This document shows, piece by piece, positions 26,901 through 39,220 of a stretch of 64,000 nt of DNA; position 1 is the stretch's first letter, and each line of letters starts with the position of its first letter. A program made the translations under genes and the position numbers. The notes beneath the pieces were generated by a model, which was given only the letters and a program-made list of their open reading frames with translations, did no database searches and was not told where the DNA came from. The DNA lies in the NCBI RefSeq assembly GCF_018143015.1, contig NC_054746.1, positions 21,094,464 through 21,158,463 on the forward strand, given 5' to 3'. This DNA is from Lytechinus variegatus (lineage: Eukaryota; Echinodermata; Echinoidea; Temnopleuroida; Toxopneustidae).

Positions 26901-28507
26901 ACATTCGTATACAATACAATTTTCATTACGTAACAAACATAATACGTCGGTAATTGATTTAGGTATGAATCATAAAGAAAACAAAAATACAAAATAGAAC
27001 AGTCATTTAAATGATCTACAACCAACAAAGAAAATTATAACATTTGCAGTTTGCAGGAGAAAGATTGTCATTATAAGCAGATTGCTTGAAAATAATGACA
27101 ACCTTGGAAAAAATTATTACATACATTTATAAAGCAGAATGGAAATGTTATTTTGTTTATAATTTTATAATGATGGAGATGGAGATGATGGTCATGAGAG
27201 AGTATTTGGTGATGATTAAATTAAGTCATTTAATGATTAATTGAAATACTGACACAGAAAATTTATTTTAAATATTCTGATAATAACATGGATTTAACAT
27301 TTGCCTTGAATGAGTAAAGAGGTGAACATTTTTTTTATAGACTCTGGTAGAGAGTTCCATAAATCGAGACCTTGGTGTCTTATGGATCTCTGTGCAATGA
27401 GCAATTTGAGGTTGATTAAGTGAAAATTTGAAGAGTTCCGTGTAGGGTATGAATGAATAGATGTGTTCATTGTATAAAAATTGTGGAATGAAGATGGAAG
27501 CATGTTATTTATGTACTTGAACATCAGCAGTAAACTTTGAAGTGAATTTATGTCAAATATTGTTAGAGTCTTTAGTTTATGGAATAATGGGTTTGTGTGT
27601 GCTAAATACTGAGAATCAGTACAAATTCGAATAGCTTTTTTTCTGTAATAAATATATTTTATTAATTTTAGTTTTTGCACAGGTTGCCCAAAATATTGCA
27701 CTGAAAACATGTCATTGTAAATACAACATAGTGTGAATAAATCTAAGTTTGACAGTTTGTAGCTGGAGATGTATCATCTTCTGATCTATGCTTTGAGAAC
27801 CAGGTTTCTCTTTGCAGTAACTATCAGATACATGAGTACACCATTATGTTAGTGTGAATATATTCAAATCACTGACTAAATATCATTCAAAGCACATCTT
27901 AATGTGAATAAATCTAAGTTGGACTGAGTGCTTTTATGTGTTGGATGCACACAGCTATAATAAATTTTGAATGATACTCAAATCTTTCAATAATCAATTT
28001 TAGTAAGTTGGTATGGGCATGTGCTAGGGAGGGATGAAAGGCATGCCCTAATAAGGGCTTTTTAGTTTGATGCAAGTGGTTCAAGGAGGGTACAGCCAAG
28101 AAGACATAGGTGAAGCAAGAGGAGGCGAGTAGCAAGGATACACTGCATTGTGCAAAGGAGATGGAGGGGGTAAGGGTGACTTCAGCAAATATGAGGTGAA
28201 TCTTGTGCCCCAAGTTTGACTGGGGCACATCCAGATTTAAAACTTTGTACTACTGAATGACTAATTACAAATAACCCCAATTTTTACACTCACTTGATAC
28301 CATGGTACTTGAGTTTAAGTGAATCTGAGAACTCTGTCTGCATCAGTTCCTGGACTGTTGGTCCGTTGTTATGATGACCAGCTACCGATGACCTCGTCCT
28401 TGGACTATGCCTGACACCAGAGGGTGGGACAATGACCAGGTCATCCCGCTTGGGCTGACCGTTGGGTTTGAAATGACTACGGAACTCTTTGGCACTCAAG
28501 GTGATTG
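23973..28507 (-). CDS. MTBP: MTBP exons 12-17: basic tail and conserved C-terminus
   Basis: Residues about 724-1079. Exon 12 ends and exon 13 begins with KLKYHGINYCKEKPD, matching human CHYHGIEYCLDD. Exons 14-15 are strongly basic and S/T-P-rich (STPKKR, KTPQK, STPKKG, LTPKR, STPVK, TSPRRS, STPSKR) and correspond to the region reported to bind DNA in vertebrate MTBP. Exons 16-17 give LRSIVEQTLAAKGIDSSHVC and DLKSSKGLYDEMRKVAEANA, the Sld7-like C-terminal module and the best-conserved part of the family; human has LKEVVTETLKKHSI and DLKTSRGLFEEMKKTANNNA. Confidence 0.93.
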
Positions 28508-31500
28508 CTGGTGAGAGGTAGAAAAAGAATAAAATTGACATATGATGTTTCAATGTGTGAATGCTTTCAATATCTCTTATGCTAAAAGACCCTAAAACAT
28601 AAATTGGCACATTTCTTCTGATTTACCTTGGTTCCACAACTATCGAGATAAATATCACATCAAACTGATACTGATACAATTTGGATTCATCCAAGGATAG
28701 AGTCAACTACAATGTAATAATTCAATCTTGTCAACTGTACTTATGATTTATGGATGAGAAACCATTCTCGGTTAAATCGGAAGTCAAGTTGAAAAGATTT
28801 GATTTCTGCTTTTTAAAAAGGCTACCAGGCAATTAGACAAAATATTTATCAGACAAACAAACTGTAAATTTAAATGGGTTACAACCATAACAGATGAGAC
28901 CAAATAGACAATATATGATATTAAGATCAGAGAGAAATTTAATCATTCTTGAGAGGTGAATCAACATCAATAAATATTTTGGGATCTACCATTTACTCCA
29001 AGATAGTTTCACCAGTCATGTGTAAAGTCATACTGCATAACTTACAAACAATTTCATGAAACAACCCTGGGTTGAGTGCAACACAATATGGATAAATCTC
29101 TTGCTACAAGAAATAAACGCCTGGTGGAGGATTTGAATCCAAAACCCTTGAATTAAGAGATGGGAGCCTGAACCAATACGCCATGATATGACGTATCCAT
29201 ACTACCAATAAGATACTTACTGTTGCTGTCTGTGGATGGTACAGCAAATCCTGCTAAGGTTAGATCCTCTGATCGGATTCTTCTTAAGCGATTGGCAATC
29301 GATTCCCGGTTCTGCAAGGCCTGTCTCTCAACCCATTGGGAGGGGCTCTGTGTTAATTCTACAGAAGGATTTGAAGGAAGGAAGAAAGAAAATAAATGAA
29401 GAATGTACAATCCTGTTAAAGACAAGGGTATATAAGAAAATGAGTGAGTTGTTTCAGATGCATCGCGCAAAAAGTCATTTGAATAGGAATTGCTTCATAA
29501 TAGTCAGTACCACTGGAATCCTCTCATGAAGTAGAGAGAGTGTATACACTGAAGGGGCATGCCAGGATCTGATGACCAGGGTAATAATATACATGAACCT
29601 GTAAATTGTTTTGAGGTGTACTGACCAATGTATAAAGTGATATACATGTATATATATATATATATATATATGCATATCATTATCATCATTCTTATATGGC
29701 TTCGTTATCTTTTATGGCTGATGTTTGATACCTCCAATCTGATATAATCAAACCTACCTGTTGGTAAGGTCCTCAGGTCTATCCTAGCTGGTCTAGGCTC
29801 ACTTGCATTCTCAGCTTCTGCCACACCACTCTCATCTCTCCTCTCAACATCCATTGCTTCCTGTTCATTTCTACTTTCTGCCTCAGGGGGCGGTCTTTGT
29901 TCTGGAGTGTCCGTTGATGGTCTTTGACTTGCTGGGCTGGATCTGTTCTCATCAATACTGTAACCTTCATAGAACACCTTCCTCATGTAGTTGAAGAGGA
30001 AGATGAGGAGAGATGGTGTCACGTTGATCTCAAGACCTTCAGAGCGGATTTTCTCTGCATACAAAAAATGTAGATAAGCAATCTTACATCATTGACACTG
30101 ATTATAAAGACACTTGAAGCTTTATGCAAGCCAAGTGAGTATCTCTTTCACCATTAATCACTCTAGCTTAAATTATCATACACTCATGCTTATTATAATA
30201 TATAATATTCCAGTGTAAGTTCAAAAATTAATATCACATCTTCAAAAGATCATTAGAAAACTTGCCGACCTTATTAAACAGTGAAATGAAACCATGGTCT
30301 TAAATTCAAGCACTTCATATTCCAGTCGTTTGTCAAGTAAATATTAACTTTATGAAAAGCATGATGAAACAACCCAACAGTCAGATAGTATCGATACACA
30401 CTCCTTACCAATAACCATTGCCAGGGCTTTGATTTGCATCTTGGCCAGTTCTTCCTCCTCCTCACGAAGCCGACGACCACTGACGGTTGGAAGGGAATCA
30501 AGTACCTCCCTGGCTGATTGATCTTCTTCTATAAAAGATAAAGATTTAACAGAGAAATAAGACAGAGAGCTAACTCATGCCTACCTGATATAGGAAAACA
30601 CCCGTAACTTAACAAATTTATTATTCAGGACAAATAATACCCAAGTTACAAGAGACTTACCCTCAATATCCAAAAGACAAATGTGTAATTCAATTGACAT
30701 ACCTTCAGCGTCACTGGAACGTTCCTCTTCTTCATGACAAGCTAATAAAGCATGGGCTGCTCCATTCAACATAAATGGGGAGACAAGAGGCAAAGCAATA
30801 CACCTTCCCCTCCTATCCCCGTGGACCAGAAAGAAGAATGTATGCCGAGTACCTTTCAATTGCACATTGGGAACTGTGAAAAGAGAGATAGACAACAAGC
30901 ACATATTAAAAAAGGTAAATACTAATTTATTAGATGGGAAAGGTCAAGATCACAGGAGGATGAATACGAACAAGATGATATAACATTGTAAAGGTTGAAA
31001 TATGCTGAAATGTTTAAGCTAAGGGAAGTCGCAGCGAATAATACTTTCAGGTGGAAAACTTTTTTTTACATCAGGATGAAGTGTTCTCATATCATTACAG
31101 ATCTAGATATAATAAGGTCTGACATAATGCAAGCAAATCAGAGCTGAATAAGAGGGATGTTGAAAATGTCCAACACAAATATTGTGCTTGTGCATTTTAG
31201 AGCTGTCTACTGACAAGATCCCATGCTTATGTTGCCAAATACTGGACAATCTTTCACTTTCTAACTGCATTCGTTTGGCACTAATACTCCTTTATAATAC
31301 ATTCAGATACTTGGCTGGTCATTTTGTTGGATTTTGTTCATCACTTTGCAATCATCATCACAACTGCAATTCAGTGGACGGTTTCGTGAAAGTTGTCTTT
31401 ACTGATATGTTGTCTTTCTCTGTTTTACCATTGATAGGAACAGTATTTCTCAGCTGATCAATACCAAGAATTTCCCTGCTAATTTAGTCAGCGCTGAAAA

Positions 31501-34500
31501 CTTCATGAATTATACCCCCCCAAGCTTGAACACTTTGCTATGACACAAAACATGGCCAAGAATGATTGTAAGTTGAATGCATTACCAGTAGGATTTAGAG
31601 GGTTGTTTGTGATGCCATTGGTCCAAATCTGGGTACTTAGTCCAGCATTCTGAGCCTCTGGAACAGGACCTTCTACTTCAAGACAGCTTAACTGACATAT
31701 AGCACCTTGACCATCACCAGGCAATCGATGGGTCAGGTACTGCATCCAGAACTTAGACCGGGAGAAGCGCTGCCGTTTTTCTTTATCTTTCAGGCGTCTG
31801 GGTGAGTGACAGTCAAAGATCTTTGTTGCATGTGTAGTATGGAGTGATCAGTTTCACATAAGTTATGAAAGAGAGTTTAAACTGCTGAACATTAATTGCA
31901 TAAATAACATTAGACATAAATCAAGTTAGTTTTCATATGGAATTTTTTTTGGGTCATCTACTCTCTGAGGAGGCGTGACAGCTCAGTCAGTAGAGCGGGG
32001 TTTTGGATTCTGGTGACCTAGGTTCAATCCCCACTTGGTGCTCTAGCGCCCTTTGGTAAGGCATTTAAATCACAATCACAAATCCCTCAGACAGGACCGT
32101 AAGCCATTGGTCCTCTGGTTGCTTGCTTACAAGAATTCATGCTTTCTCAGCAATCAGGTAAAAAAAATCACCACCCTACCTTACCTTAAAATTCAAACCT
32201 AATTGACATGATCAAGAATGTGGAAAAATGTAATTAATGTTGCAACAGCTGTTCTCACTTAACTGAATAAGTTCTCAATGACCACGGATTTATAGCTAAC
32301 ATTTCTACAGAAATTAACAAAATAAAAACAGAGAAATAAAAACTTAGGATCCATTCAAGTTTGTCATCAAAATATTAAGTTAAGTAATTATGTAATGCCT
32401 TTTAAAGGGAACTTCACCCTGATAAATCAATTATAAAAGCAGAAAAAATATAGAAAAGTATATTGAAGTTTTGATGAAAACCAATCAAATCCATTAAGGT
32501 ATCTTCCAGTCTTAAAAGGGATAAAAAAGATGCTGAAGTTGGACTGTATTCTAATGAATACTCAGCATAAAAAGGATACAGTTCAAACTTTCCAGGTAGG
32601 ATAAACCAGGATGGGATCTCATGTAGATTGGCAAGATGGATGAACTCAAGTGTTTCATTCACAACATACTTAGACTGTTAAAAAGAAAATAGAAAGGGCA
32701 AAGTTTGGAATTACAAAATGGCAGCATTTCAATCATAAAATAAAAATTGAGTCATGGTCATTTGATATAGATATTCAAGCTTTACTGGTAATACTAATAG
32801 CAATATAGTAAAGAGGAGTAATCAGACAAGAGGTCAAAGATGATGAAAGATCAATGAAATAGAAGGGAGAAAGAATGTTGGTAATTAACCAATTTGTGAC
32901 AGACTGATCATGTTTTGATGCACAGCCTGTTAAATCATACAAATAAACATTATGCCCATGTTTATGGCATCACTTATTCAATGATCAGCACAAAATTAAG
33001 ATGCAAAAATCTACTACTTTCCACAAAATGTGACAAGTTTCTATATTCTATTGACATTCTTTATCAATAATTGCTCATTTATTTCTGATACATAGACTCT
33101 AAAATGGAAAATGCAACCAGGAAAGAAAAATACTTTGAAATATATAACACAAAATATACATGTTCATCAAATGTAATCTAAACGCATTTTAGGATCAGGC
33201 AGCAATGCAGCCACAGAATTCCTGTGATACATATATAGCTGAACTAATCATAAAATGCAAAGTACAAGTAATCATAATATATCAAGCTCACCTTTAACTC
33301 ATGATTTGATAATGAGACAAAAGAATCATCCATCGATGGCTGGCTTCCAGTGACGTCTTGCTGAGGATTAGCACTAGGATTAAGAATCTCAATGAAAGGC
33401 TCTGATCTATGGCTGTCATCAGCAAGACGATGTAGACTGAACCCTGGCCATGGAGGAAAGGCTGTACCCTAAAAACAAATACATTAAAATATTCATAAAA
33501 CGAAATTCAACAGACTCATTGAAGTACATACTTGTATACATGTACGTCATGAGTAGAATAATTTTCATTTCATTTATTCATTCATTTATTTATTTACTAT
33601 TATTATTATTTTTCTGTGGGGGGTATATCTTTGTGTGTGATATGCAATATATTACAGCACAATAAACATTTTGTAAGTGGGATGTTGAGGGACCACATAC
33701 AGTAAGTCTATTATTCAACTTGTTAAAGTTGTAGAGGTGAATATTTTATTGGATAAAATAGTCTTTATAATTGCTTCATAACATGGATGAGTTGACTTAT
33801 ACAAGATTCATTATGTAAGTGGGACGTTCTTTGTAACTATCTGAAGGCCCTCTAATCAGGGGTGTGAGTGGTCACAAATAAAAAGATCTGAAGAAAAGCT
33901 GAAGAGTGTTGAAAAAGTCTTAAATAGAAGGAGCTCCAATACTTTTTGTACAGAGGAAAAACAAAAATAAGCTGAAATTAAGCTGAAAAAAATCTGAAAT
34001 CAGCCAAAAATCTGAACTCTCACACACCTGTCTAATACAATTTTGCTCTCGGAATCAACACAACTTACTCGACTTGATATGTATTTGACCTGGCCTTGCC
34101 AAGCCAGAGAGCCCGATTCTGACAAGATGTCATCCACGTTGGCATCCTTGCCATCTGACGACCTCAACTCCACCACCTTGCTCTCTATGAATGTCTTCCA
34201 ATGGGTCAGGGAAGGGTGCTCTTGCCCCTCCATACCCTTCCCTAGCATGATGTTGATGCGGGCGTGGTGCCACACCTCAAGGCGTCGCAGCACAGAGAAG
34301 AGAAAGGCGTCTGGACGTTCCAGGATGGGAAAGTCAGTACTGGTGGGCATGAGCCAAACAACATCAAGGAGATAACCTAGAATAAATAAAAATTATTGTG
34401 GTAATTGTAGATATCAATTACAGCCTTTTCTGCTCGTATCCTAAATATGTGGGAACTCAGGTCTACTGGTAAACTCAGACCCTCTACAAGAATAAGCGAC

Positions 34501-37131
34501 TGCATAACATGTTATCTTTTCCTATAAGACAGGACAGCACGCCAGCACCAAACAGATATGTGATGAGTTACATTTATACAGATGGCTTAATTTTCTTATA
34601 GATTTGATGCTACTTCTACCATTATTACAGCAATTACAAATGTGGTAGAAGCAACAATGATATTGTGATGACATTGGTACTTTAAACAATAACAATAATA
34701 AAATTAGTGACAATCATACTCAACTGACTGGTACAAAGTAATAAAAGTGCTTGCAAACATAGATACATACCTCCAACAGGGAGTTCATCTGCAATCTTGT
34801 CCAGTTTAGATGCCACAATTCCTGTGTACTCTCTTTTGCAAAGAAGACAATGAGAGAAAAAAATATGACAAAGTGGTTTTCATACTACAAATGTTATTGA
34901 ATGAGTGAGATTCTCTTGATCATTAAAAAAGATAAAAGAAATTTGCTTTAGTCTCAACACTGTATGAAAAATAATATTGAAAAAATATGAATGCATATTT
35001 AAATATTTACATTGATGAATTCATATAAACTAGATAAAAGAACTTATGAAGACAAACGGTTTAAATGAATAGTGGTTTATAAAAACAACTACTTAAGAAG
35101 GAAAACCAGTTAACAGAAAATAGCTTTATATCTATTTTTCTTACTTGTAATTCCTTGAGAGTTCTGTAATATTCTTTCCATTTAAATTCAATTCAAACAT
35201 GATGTAGCCTCACCTCATTTTAGTCACTGAAAGACTTTCCATGTCACTTCTCGCCTTCCCAAACTTCTCTCTCATGTCAGCAAAAACAACCTGCTGGCCG
35301 TCATCATCGACCTCAACATCCTGTTCATGCACCCTACTCCATCCTGAATGAAAGACGGTGTCTGTAGCGCCTGGTTCTGATGACTCCCCGTATTCAGGAA
35401 CGACAATGTTAATCCACACGTTATCGATTGGTGTCTGTTTGACTGATTCAGGTCCAGAGGAAGATTCATTGGTATTCCTCCCAGAATGCTCAGGTGTAGG
35501 TGAGTGATTGCTTCTTTCCTCATTGGTATATAAGGACTTGGCCAGGTGCTGGAATAATTGTACATCTTCAGCTAGAAATTTGAGGGAAAAAAAATCAATC
35601 TTATTCAGCTGTTCCAGCATTAGTGAATCACACCATGCAGTGATGACGAAAGCAGAAGTGAAGAGAGACATTTTTTTTGCCAGAAAAGCAAGGGAAAAAA
35701 GTTATATTTTTATCACAACCAAAAATTCAGACAGTTTTTATTGAAGAAATCATATTTTCTTAAATAAATGAAATGAAGTAAAGTTCTGTGAATTAATCTT
35801 TAATTGCCAATGCATATATTTTAAATGGCCAAATTTACATTCTAAATATGAACATTTTTTTCTCTGCTCCCTCACTTTTTTTTCCTTTCCTTAAATTAAT
35901 TATTTCGTTCTCAGTTTGTGTCTTTGTGAACATTCTAGCAAATTTAGAAAAAATTAGAATCATATCTTCAAAATGACCAATGAAAAAAAGAAAAAAGCTG
36001 AAAAACTCTACCGCATTGAATTTGCTAGAAAATCAAGTTGATGGCATGCTAGCGGTAAGCCTCCATTTGACAAGGGGTCCGATTGAATGTAGGAAAGAAT
36101 GGCCACTGCAAATTCAGCAGCTCTTGTACGCATCGCCTTTTACCCATTGATTATGCGCAATCCTGTTGAATGGCTGCGTAAAACATGGCGATACTTTTCA
36201 AGATTTTTGAGATAGGAGGAAATAAACATTGCAATAAAAAATATATATTCAATATAGGTATATTTTAATTTTAAAAAAATGGATCTAGGCCTAGTTCGAC
36301 TTTAGATTAAAAGCTTCGGTCTCTGTTATGTTGGTTGTTCAGCTGAACTCCGTTGGCTTCACTCACCAAATACAGAGACCGAAGTTCTGGCGCGATCTGT
36401 ACAGGGGACTCAAGATCAATGGCCATATGTTTATGTACTTTAAGATCGGATAAAACGGAAAAGTGAATTTGCGCGACAGCCGAGGTAAGTCACCTTTTTT
36501 GTTCCTTTTAACTTGATTTTTCTCCGTTTTGTGGCAATTAATGCCAAGAGGGAATATTAATTTGCATTTTGGTCGGTAGAGTTTTATTCATTAAAGACAA
36601 AAATTGAAGAGCCCCGACGGGGGATTTTGGGTGCCGATTTTGCACTGCAAGTCCCCTCATGGTAGCTGCATGATAGTGAGCCGTCTGTGTACGAGGAGAA
36701 ATCAGAAAAAAAATGTTAAAAAACTCCTCGAAACAGACGGCTGCCAGCTGTCTAGTTCGACTTCTGCCAGCCAGTGCGCGCGCTTGGGCAGCGTCTCTAG
36801 TCAGATCAAGTCTAAATTATTTTGTCATACCTATCATGGAACAGCTCAGCTTTACAAAGCAAGACTGTATCAATGACTACCATTCAGATTTTACCTGCTT
36901 ACTTTAATTAGTGACTGGAATTTTTAGTGATAAATTTTTTGTTCGCATCAAACTGGAAAGTGAGCGTGTGGGACTGAGGCTGAAAAACTGCATTTGTTTT
37001 GTGGATCGCTTTTTATTTTGGAAAATAATATCTAACATTTAAAAAAGGAAAGACTTACCAGCTAGCCATTCAGAGCTTAAAGCGATAATGTATCTTGGGA
37101 TCTCCAAGCTAAATTTGTAGTAGGAATCCAT
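23973..37131 (-). CDS. MTBP: MTBP orthologue, complete 17-exon model
   Basis: Partner of Treslin/TICRR (Sld3) in loading CDC45 to fire replication origins; related to yeast Sld7 and first found as an MDM2-binding protein; nuclear. Exons: 37059-37131, 35214-35571, 34771-34832, 34069-34376, 33292-33468, 32418-32674, 31586-31797, 30703-30873, 30409-30528, 29758-30054, 29221-29358, 28294-28507, 26652-26817, 26266-26462, 25368-25635, 24848-24961, 23973-24080. All junctions are phase-consistent and GT-AG; total 3240 nt, 1079 residues against about 904 in human. Diagnostic matches to human are LSD/KLP-type KIADELPVGG, SLPTVSGRRL...LAKMQIKAL, QSPSQWVERQALQNRES, KYHGINYC and the C-terminal DLKSSKGLYDEMRKVAEANA. 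The start is ATG at 37131 (MDSYYKFSLEI; human begins MDRYLLLVIW). The exon 6 donor and exon 7 acceptor are the only weak point. Confidence 0.93.
27294..27720 (-). mobile_element. LINE reverse-transcriptase C-terminal fragment
   Basis: A 138-codon open minus frame includes KKAIRICTDSQYLAHTNPLF, LTIFDINSLQSLLLMFKY, YPTRNSSNFHL and RHQGLDLWNSLPESIKK, the ordered end of a CR1/Jockey/L2-type reverse transcriptase. The frame is uninterrupted here, so this copy is not very old, but the rest of the element is missing. It lies in MTBP intron 12, next to the exon-13 relic. Confidence 0.85.
27751..27902 (-). pseudogene. MTBP: Relic copy of MTBP exon 13
   Basis: The plus strand at 27765-27818 reads almost base for base like exon 13 at 26765-26817, including the acceptor side (TTTGCAGTAACTAT) and the intron beyond (GTTAGTGTGAATAT against GTCAGTGTGAATAT). 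On the minus strand it would encode NYCKEKPGSQSIDQKMIHLQ before the match ends; no donor follows, so it is not a usable cassette. It is bracketed by direct repeats of GTGAATAAATCTAAGTT (27733-27749 and 27904-27920). Confidence 0.8.
29221..32674 (-). CDS. MTBP: MTBP exons 6-11: central domain
   Basis: Residues about 327-724. Exon 6 NETLEFIHLANLHEIPSWFI aligns with human [20 protein letters not shown]. Exon 7 FSRSKFWMQYLTHRLPG corresponds to SSRKWKEYIAKKP, and exon 8 VPNVQLKGTRHTFFFLVHGD to VPDVEVKGECSSYYLLLQGN. Exon 9 has VSGRRLREEEEELAKMQIKA. Exon 10 is acidic and S/T-P-rich after YMRKVFYEGYSID, and exon 11 has QSPSQWVERQALQNRES. A tRNA-derived SINE lies in the intron between exons 6 and 7. 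Confidence 0.88.
29648..29674. repeat. TA dinucleotide repeat
   Basis: Short (TA)n run in MTBP intron 10. Confidence 0.9.
31971..32170 (+). mobile_element. tRNA-derived SINE
   Basis: The plus strand has a box-A-like CAGCTCAGTCAGTAGAG (31979-31995) and a box B GGTTCAATCCC (32021-32031) at pol III spacing, after a GGAGGCGTGA start. A non-tRNA body follows (CTCTAGCGCCCTTTGGTAAG...). Cloverleaf pairing is poor and there is no anticodon arm of a working tRNA, so a SINE is preferred. It lies antisense in MTBP intron 6; the right boundary is approximate. Confidence 0.7.
33292..37131 (-). CDS. MTBP: MTBP exons 1-5: N-terminal Sld7-related domain
   Basis: Residues 1-326. Exon 2 gives LAEDVQLFQHLAKSLY, an acidic/serine linker and VWINIVVPEYG...VFHSGWSRVH, aligning with the human KWFFAVQAIYGFYQFC...W region. 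Exons 3-4 give YTGIVASKLDKIADELPVGG, then YLLDVVWLMPTSTDFP and FSVLRRLEVWHHARINIMLG, matching human LYEEAAENLHQLSDKLP...MVDIILLLSD. This domain is the part that contacts Treslin in vertebrates. Exon 5 (GTAFPPWPGFSLHRLADD) is lineage-variable. Exon 1 encodes only 24 complete codons, and intron 1 is 1.5 kb. Confidence 0.9.
36313..36384. repeat. Inverted repeat in MTBP intron 1
   Basis: CTTCGGTCTCTGT (36313-36325) and ACAGAGACCGAAG (36372-36384) are exact complements around a 46-base spacer. The segment is CpG-containing and GC-richer than its surroundings. Confidence 0.7.
36680..36741. repeat. Second inverted repeat in MTBP intron 1
   Basis: GCCGTCTGTGTACGAGGAG and CTCCTCGAAACAGACGGC pair with one or two mismatches around a 25-base A-rich spacer, giving a compact hairpin. 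Confidence 0.65.
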
Positions 37132-37260
37132 CGAAGAAATGAAAGTTTTACTATCTTTGAAGAAAACACAATTTTCTTTAGTCTCAATCCGCCGCCTACC
37201 GTACGGTACCGATATCTCATCTCGATCGCGACAATTCGCAAAACATGAACACGGAAAAAG
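37132..37260 (-). promoter_or_regulatory. Presumed MTBP 5' UTR and promoter
   Basis: This lies directly upstream of the first coding exon. A short CpG-dense patch (37188-37245, with CCGCCGCCTACCGTACGG and GATCGCGACAATTCGC) stands out from AT-rich surroundings, as expected near an animal housekeeping-type start site. No TATA box or defined factor site is claimed. Confidence 0.35.
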
Positions 37261-37289
37261 TTGTTAAAGTAAGAGAATAAGAAGGCAAA

Positions 37290-37740
37290 GTAGAAGAAGA
37301 AATTAAAGTAGGACAATAGAAGAAAGAGTAAAAAGTAGAAGAAGAAGAGAAAAAGAAAGGAAAATAAATGTTTAATTTTGATTTTGATTGTTTTTCTGAA
37401 GAGGAGAAGGGGAAGGAGAAGGAAGAAGAAGAAAGAAAAATAAATCATCATCATCGTTGTACGGAAGAAGTAGGTGGTTCTGTAGTGCGTCCAATCATTC
37501 TTTCAAGATTACAGTGTTTGTCCAGTCAAGGATGAGAAGACAAAGAAGAAGAAAGGAAAAAAGTGTTTAATTTGGATTTTGTCCAACGAGAAGGAGAAGA
37601 AATGAAAATAGAATGAAAAATAAATGTTTTATTTTTCTTTCAAGAAGGGAAAGAAGGAGGAAAATGAGCTGAAGAAGAAATAAAAATAAATGTTTATTTG
37701 GATTTTTAAATATTTTTTTTTGTCAAGGAGGAGAAGATTT
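37290..37740 (+). repeat. Polypurine tract with degenerate repeats
   Basis: About 450 bases rich in GAAGAAG/GAAAG, with a block like AAATAAATGTTTAATTTGGA repeated at about 37363, 37561, 37618 and 37684. It lies immediately upstream of the MTBP 5' end and has no coding content. Confidence 0.7.
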
Positions 37741-39220
37741 TGAACCAATTTAGTTTCATCTCCCCTGCTTTCTTACTCTGTCCCTCTGTCACAAATACAC
37801 TCTCTCCAGAGCTACCAAGTCTCATGCATTATGCGCGAGACTCATACATTTTGGACTCTTGTTCATCCCCTCAAATCTCTGTCTCATGCAACTATCACAG
37901 CCTATCCCCATATACATTGTACACAATGTCTGTGATCTCACTCAGATTCACAGAAAATCTCACGCATAGCTGGTCTTTGAACTTGGCATCTCTGTCTCTC
38001 CCTTCCTCCCCACTCTCTTTCTCTTCTTCCTTTACCCTCCCCCTCTCTCTTTTTGAAATCAAATAAAAGGAACTGCTATTTGCCTGATTAAGACACTCAT
38101 CTATCATTCAAGTATTAAAAAAAAAAACGATTATACTCTGAAATAAAAATGATGATTAAGCAAGCAACACAGGAGTCGGGCACAGGAGCAGGTTGCAATT
38201 TCATATTGATTTATTTATTTTTTCACTTTGTTATAAATGCAATTTTGATGAATAAATCAAACCATATGCACTGTATGTTATTCGCTGGATAACAGTATGA
38301 TATGCCTCTTAAAAACAAACTTTTGGCCATTTAATATCACATACTATCAGCCTCAAGATTCACAATAACATATTTCGTACTCCATAAGATAAAGTGACTC
38401 CTATCTTAGAACAACTTACAATATAATTTACCCTGAATATTAATTTTTACTAAGATTTACTGTCTGTGTAGAAAGTTCATCTTTTATACTGCCACCAGAG
38501 TCATATGATAGGAGATAAACTATGAAACATAACGTTGGAAATTAAATATTGATTGTGATGTATTAAAATGTCTTTTCATAGATATTAAAACAGTAGCCCT
38601 CTGCTAGATGACAAAGGGGAGTCCATCCTATATCATGAAAAATAAGAAAAATATCCAAAATATTCAATCTATTTTGAAAGTATATCTGTGATTGAATTCA
38701 ATATTATTGAAGACATGAAAGTTTATTTTCTAATCATATGTTATAAGGAAAGGGAATGTGATATTTGTTTGACTGATAACAGCATAACACTTCACATTTT
38801 TCACATTTTGATTAGATTTTTATTCTATTCTTACTGATCTGTGCCCAATAATATGAAGAGAGGCAATCAAATTGTCTTCTTATTGAAATCTTTTTATAGT
38901 ACATAGTTTGCCACTAATCTAAGCTTGATAATAATTGAAAGATTGGGTGTGTTTTCATACTGCAGGGCAAGTAAATGGTCTCTTGTAATCTAGGATGGAC
39001 TTCCCTTTAACCCCAAACATTCAAAAGTTGGCAACTGGCACCACATGATGCACAAAGAGCTATCATTTCTCAAGTATGTTAGGAGAAAAATCATTTTCTG
39101 ATTCCTCGTGGCTGCAATTACATTCAATTTTATCAAAAGTGAAATACCAATACAATCAAATATTTTACTCATGACAAATAGAGGTACTAACTGAGCTACT
39201 GTTCTTATCTTAATAGACTT

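Noticed and set aside
31971-32045. Possible tRNA gene on the plus strand
   Set aside because: Box A and box B are present, but the cloverleaf does not pair well and a SINE body follows.
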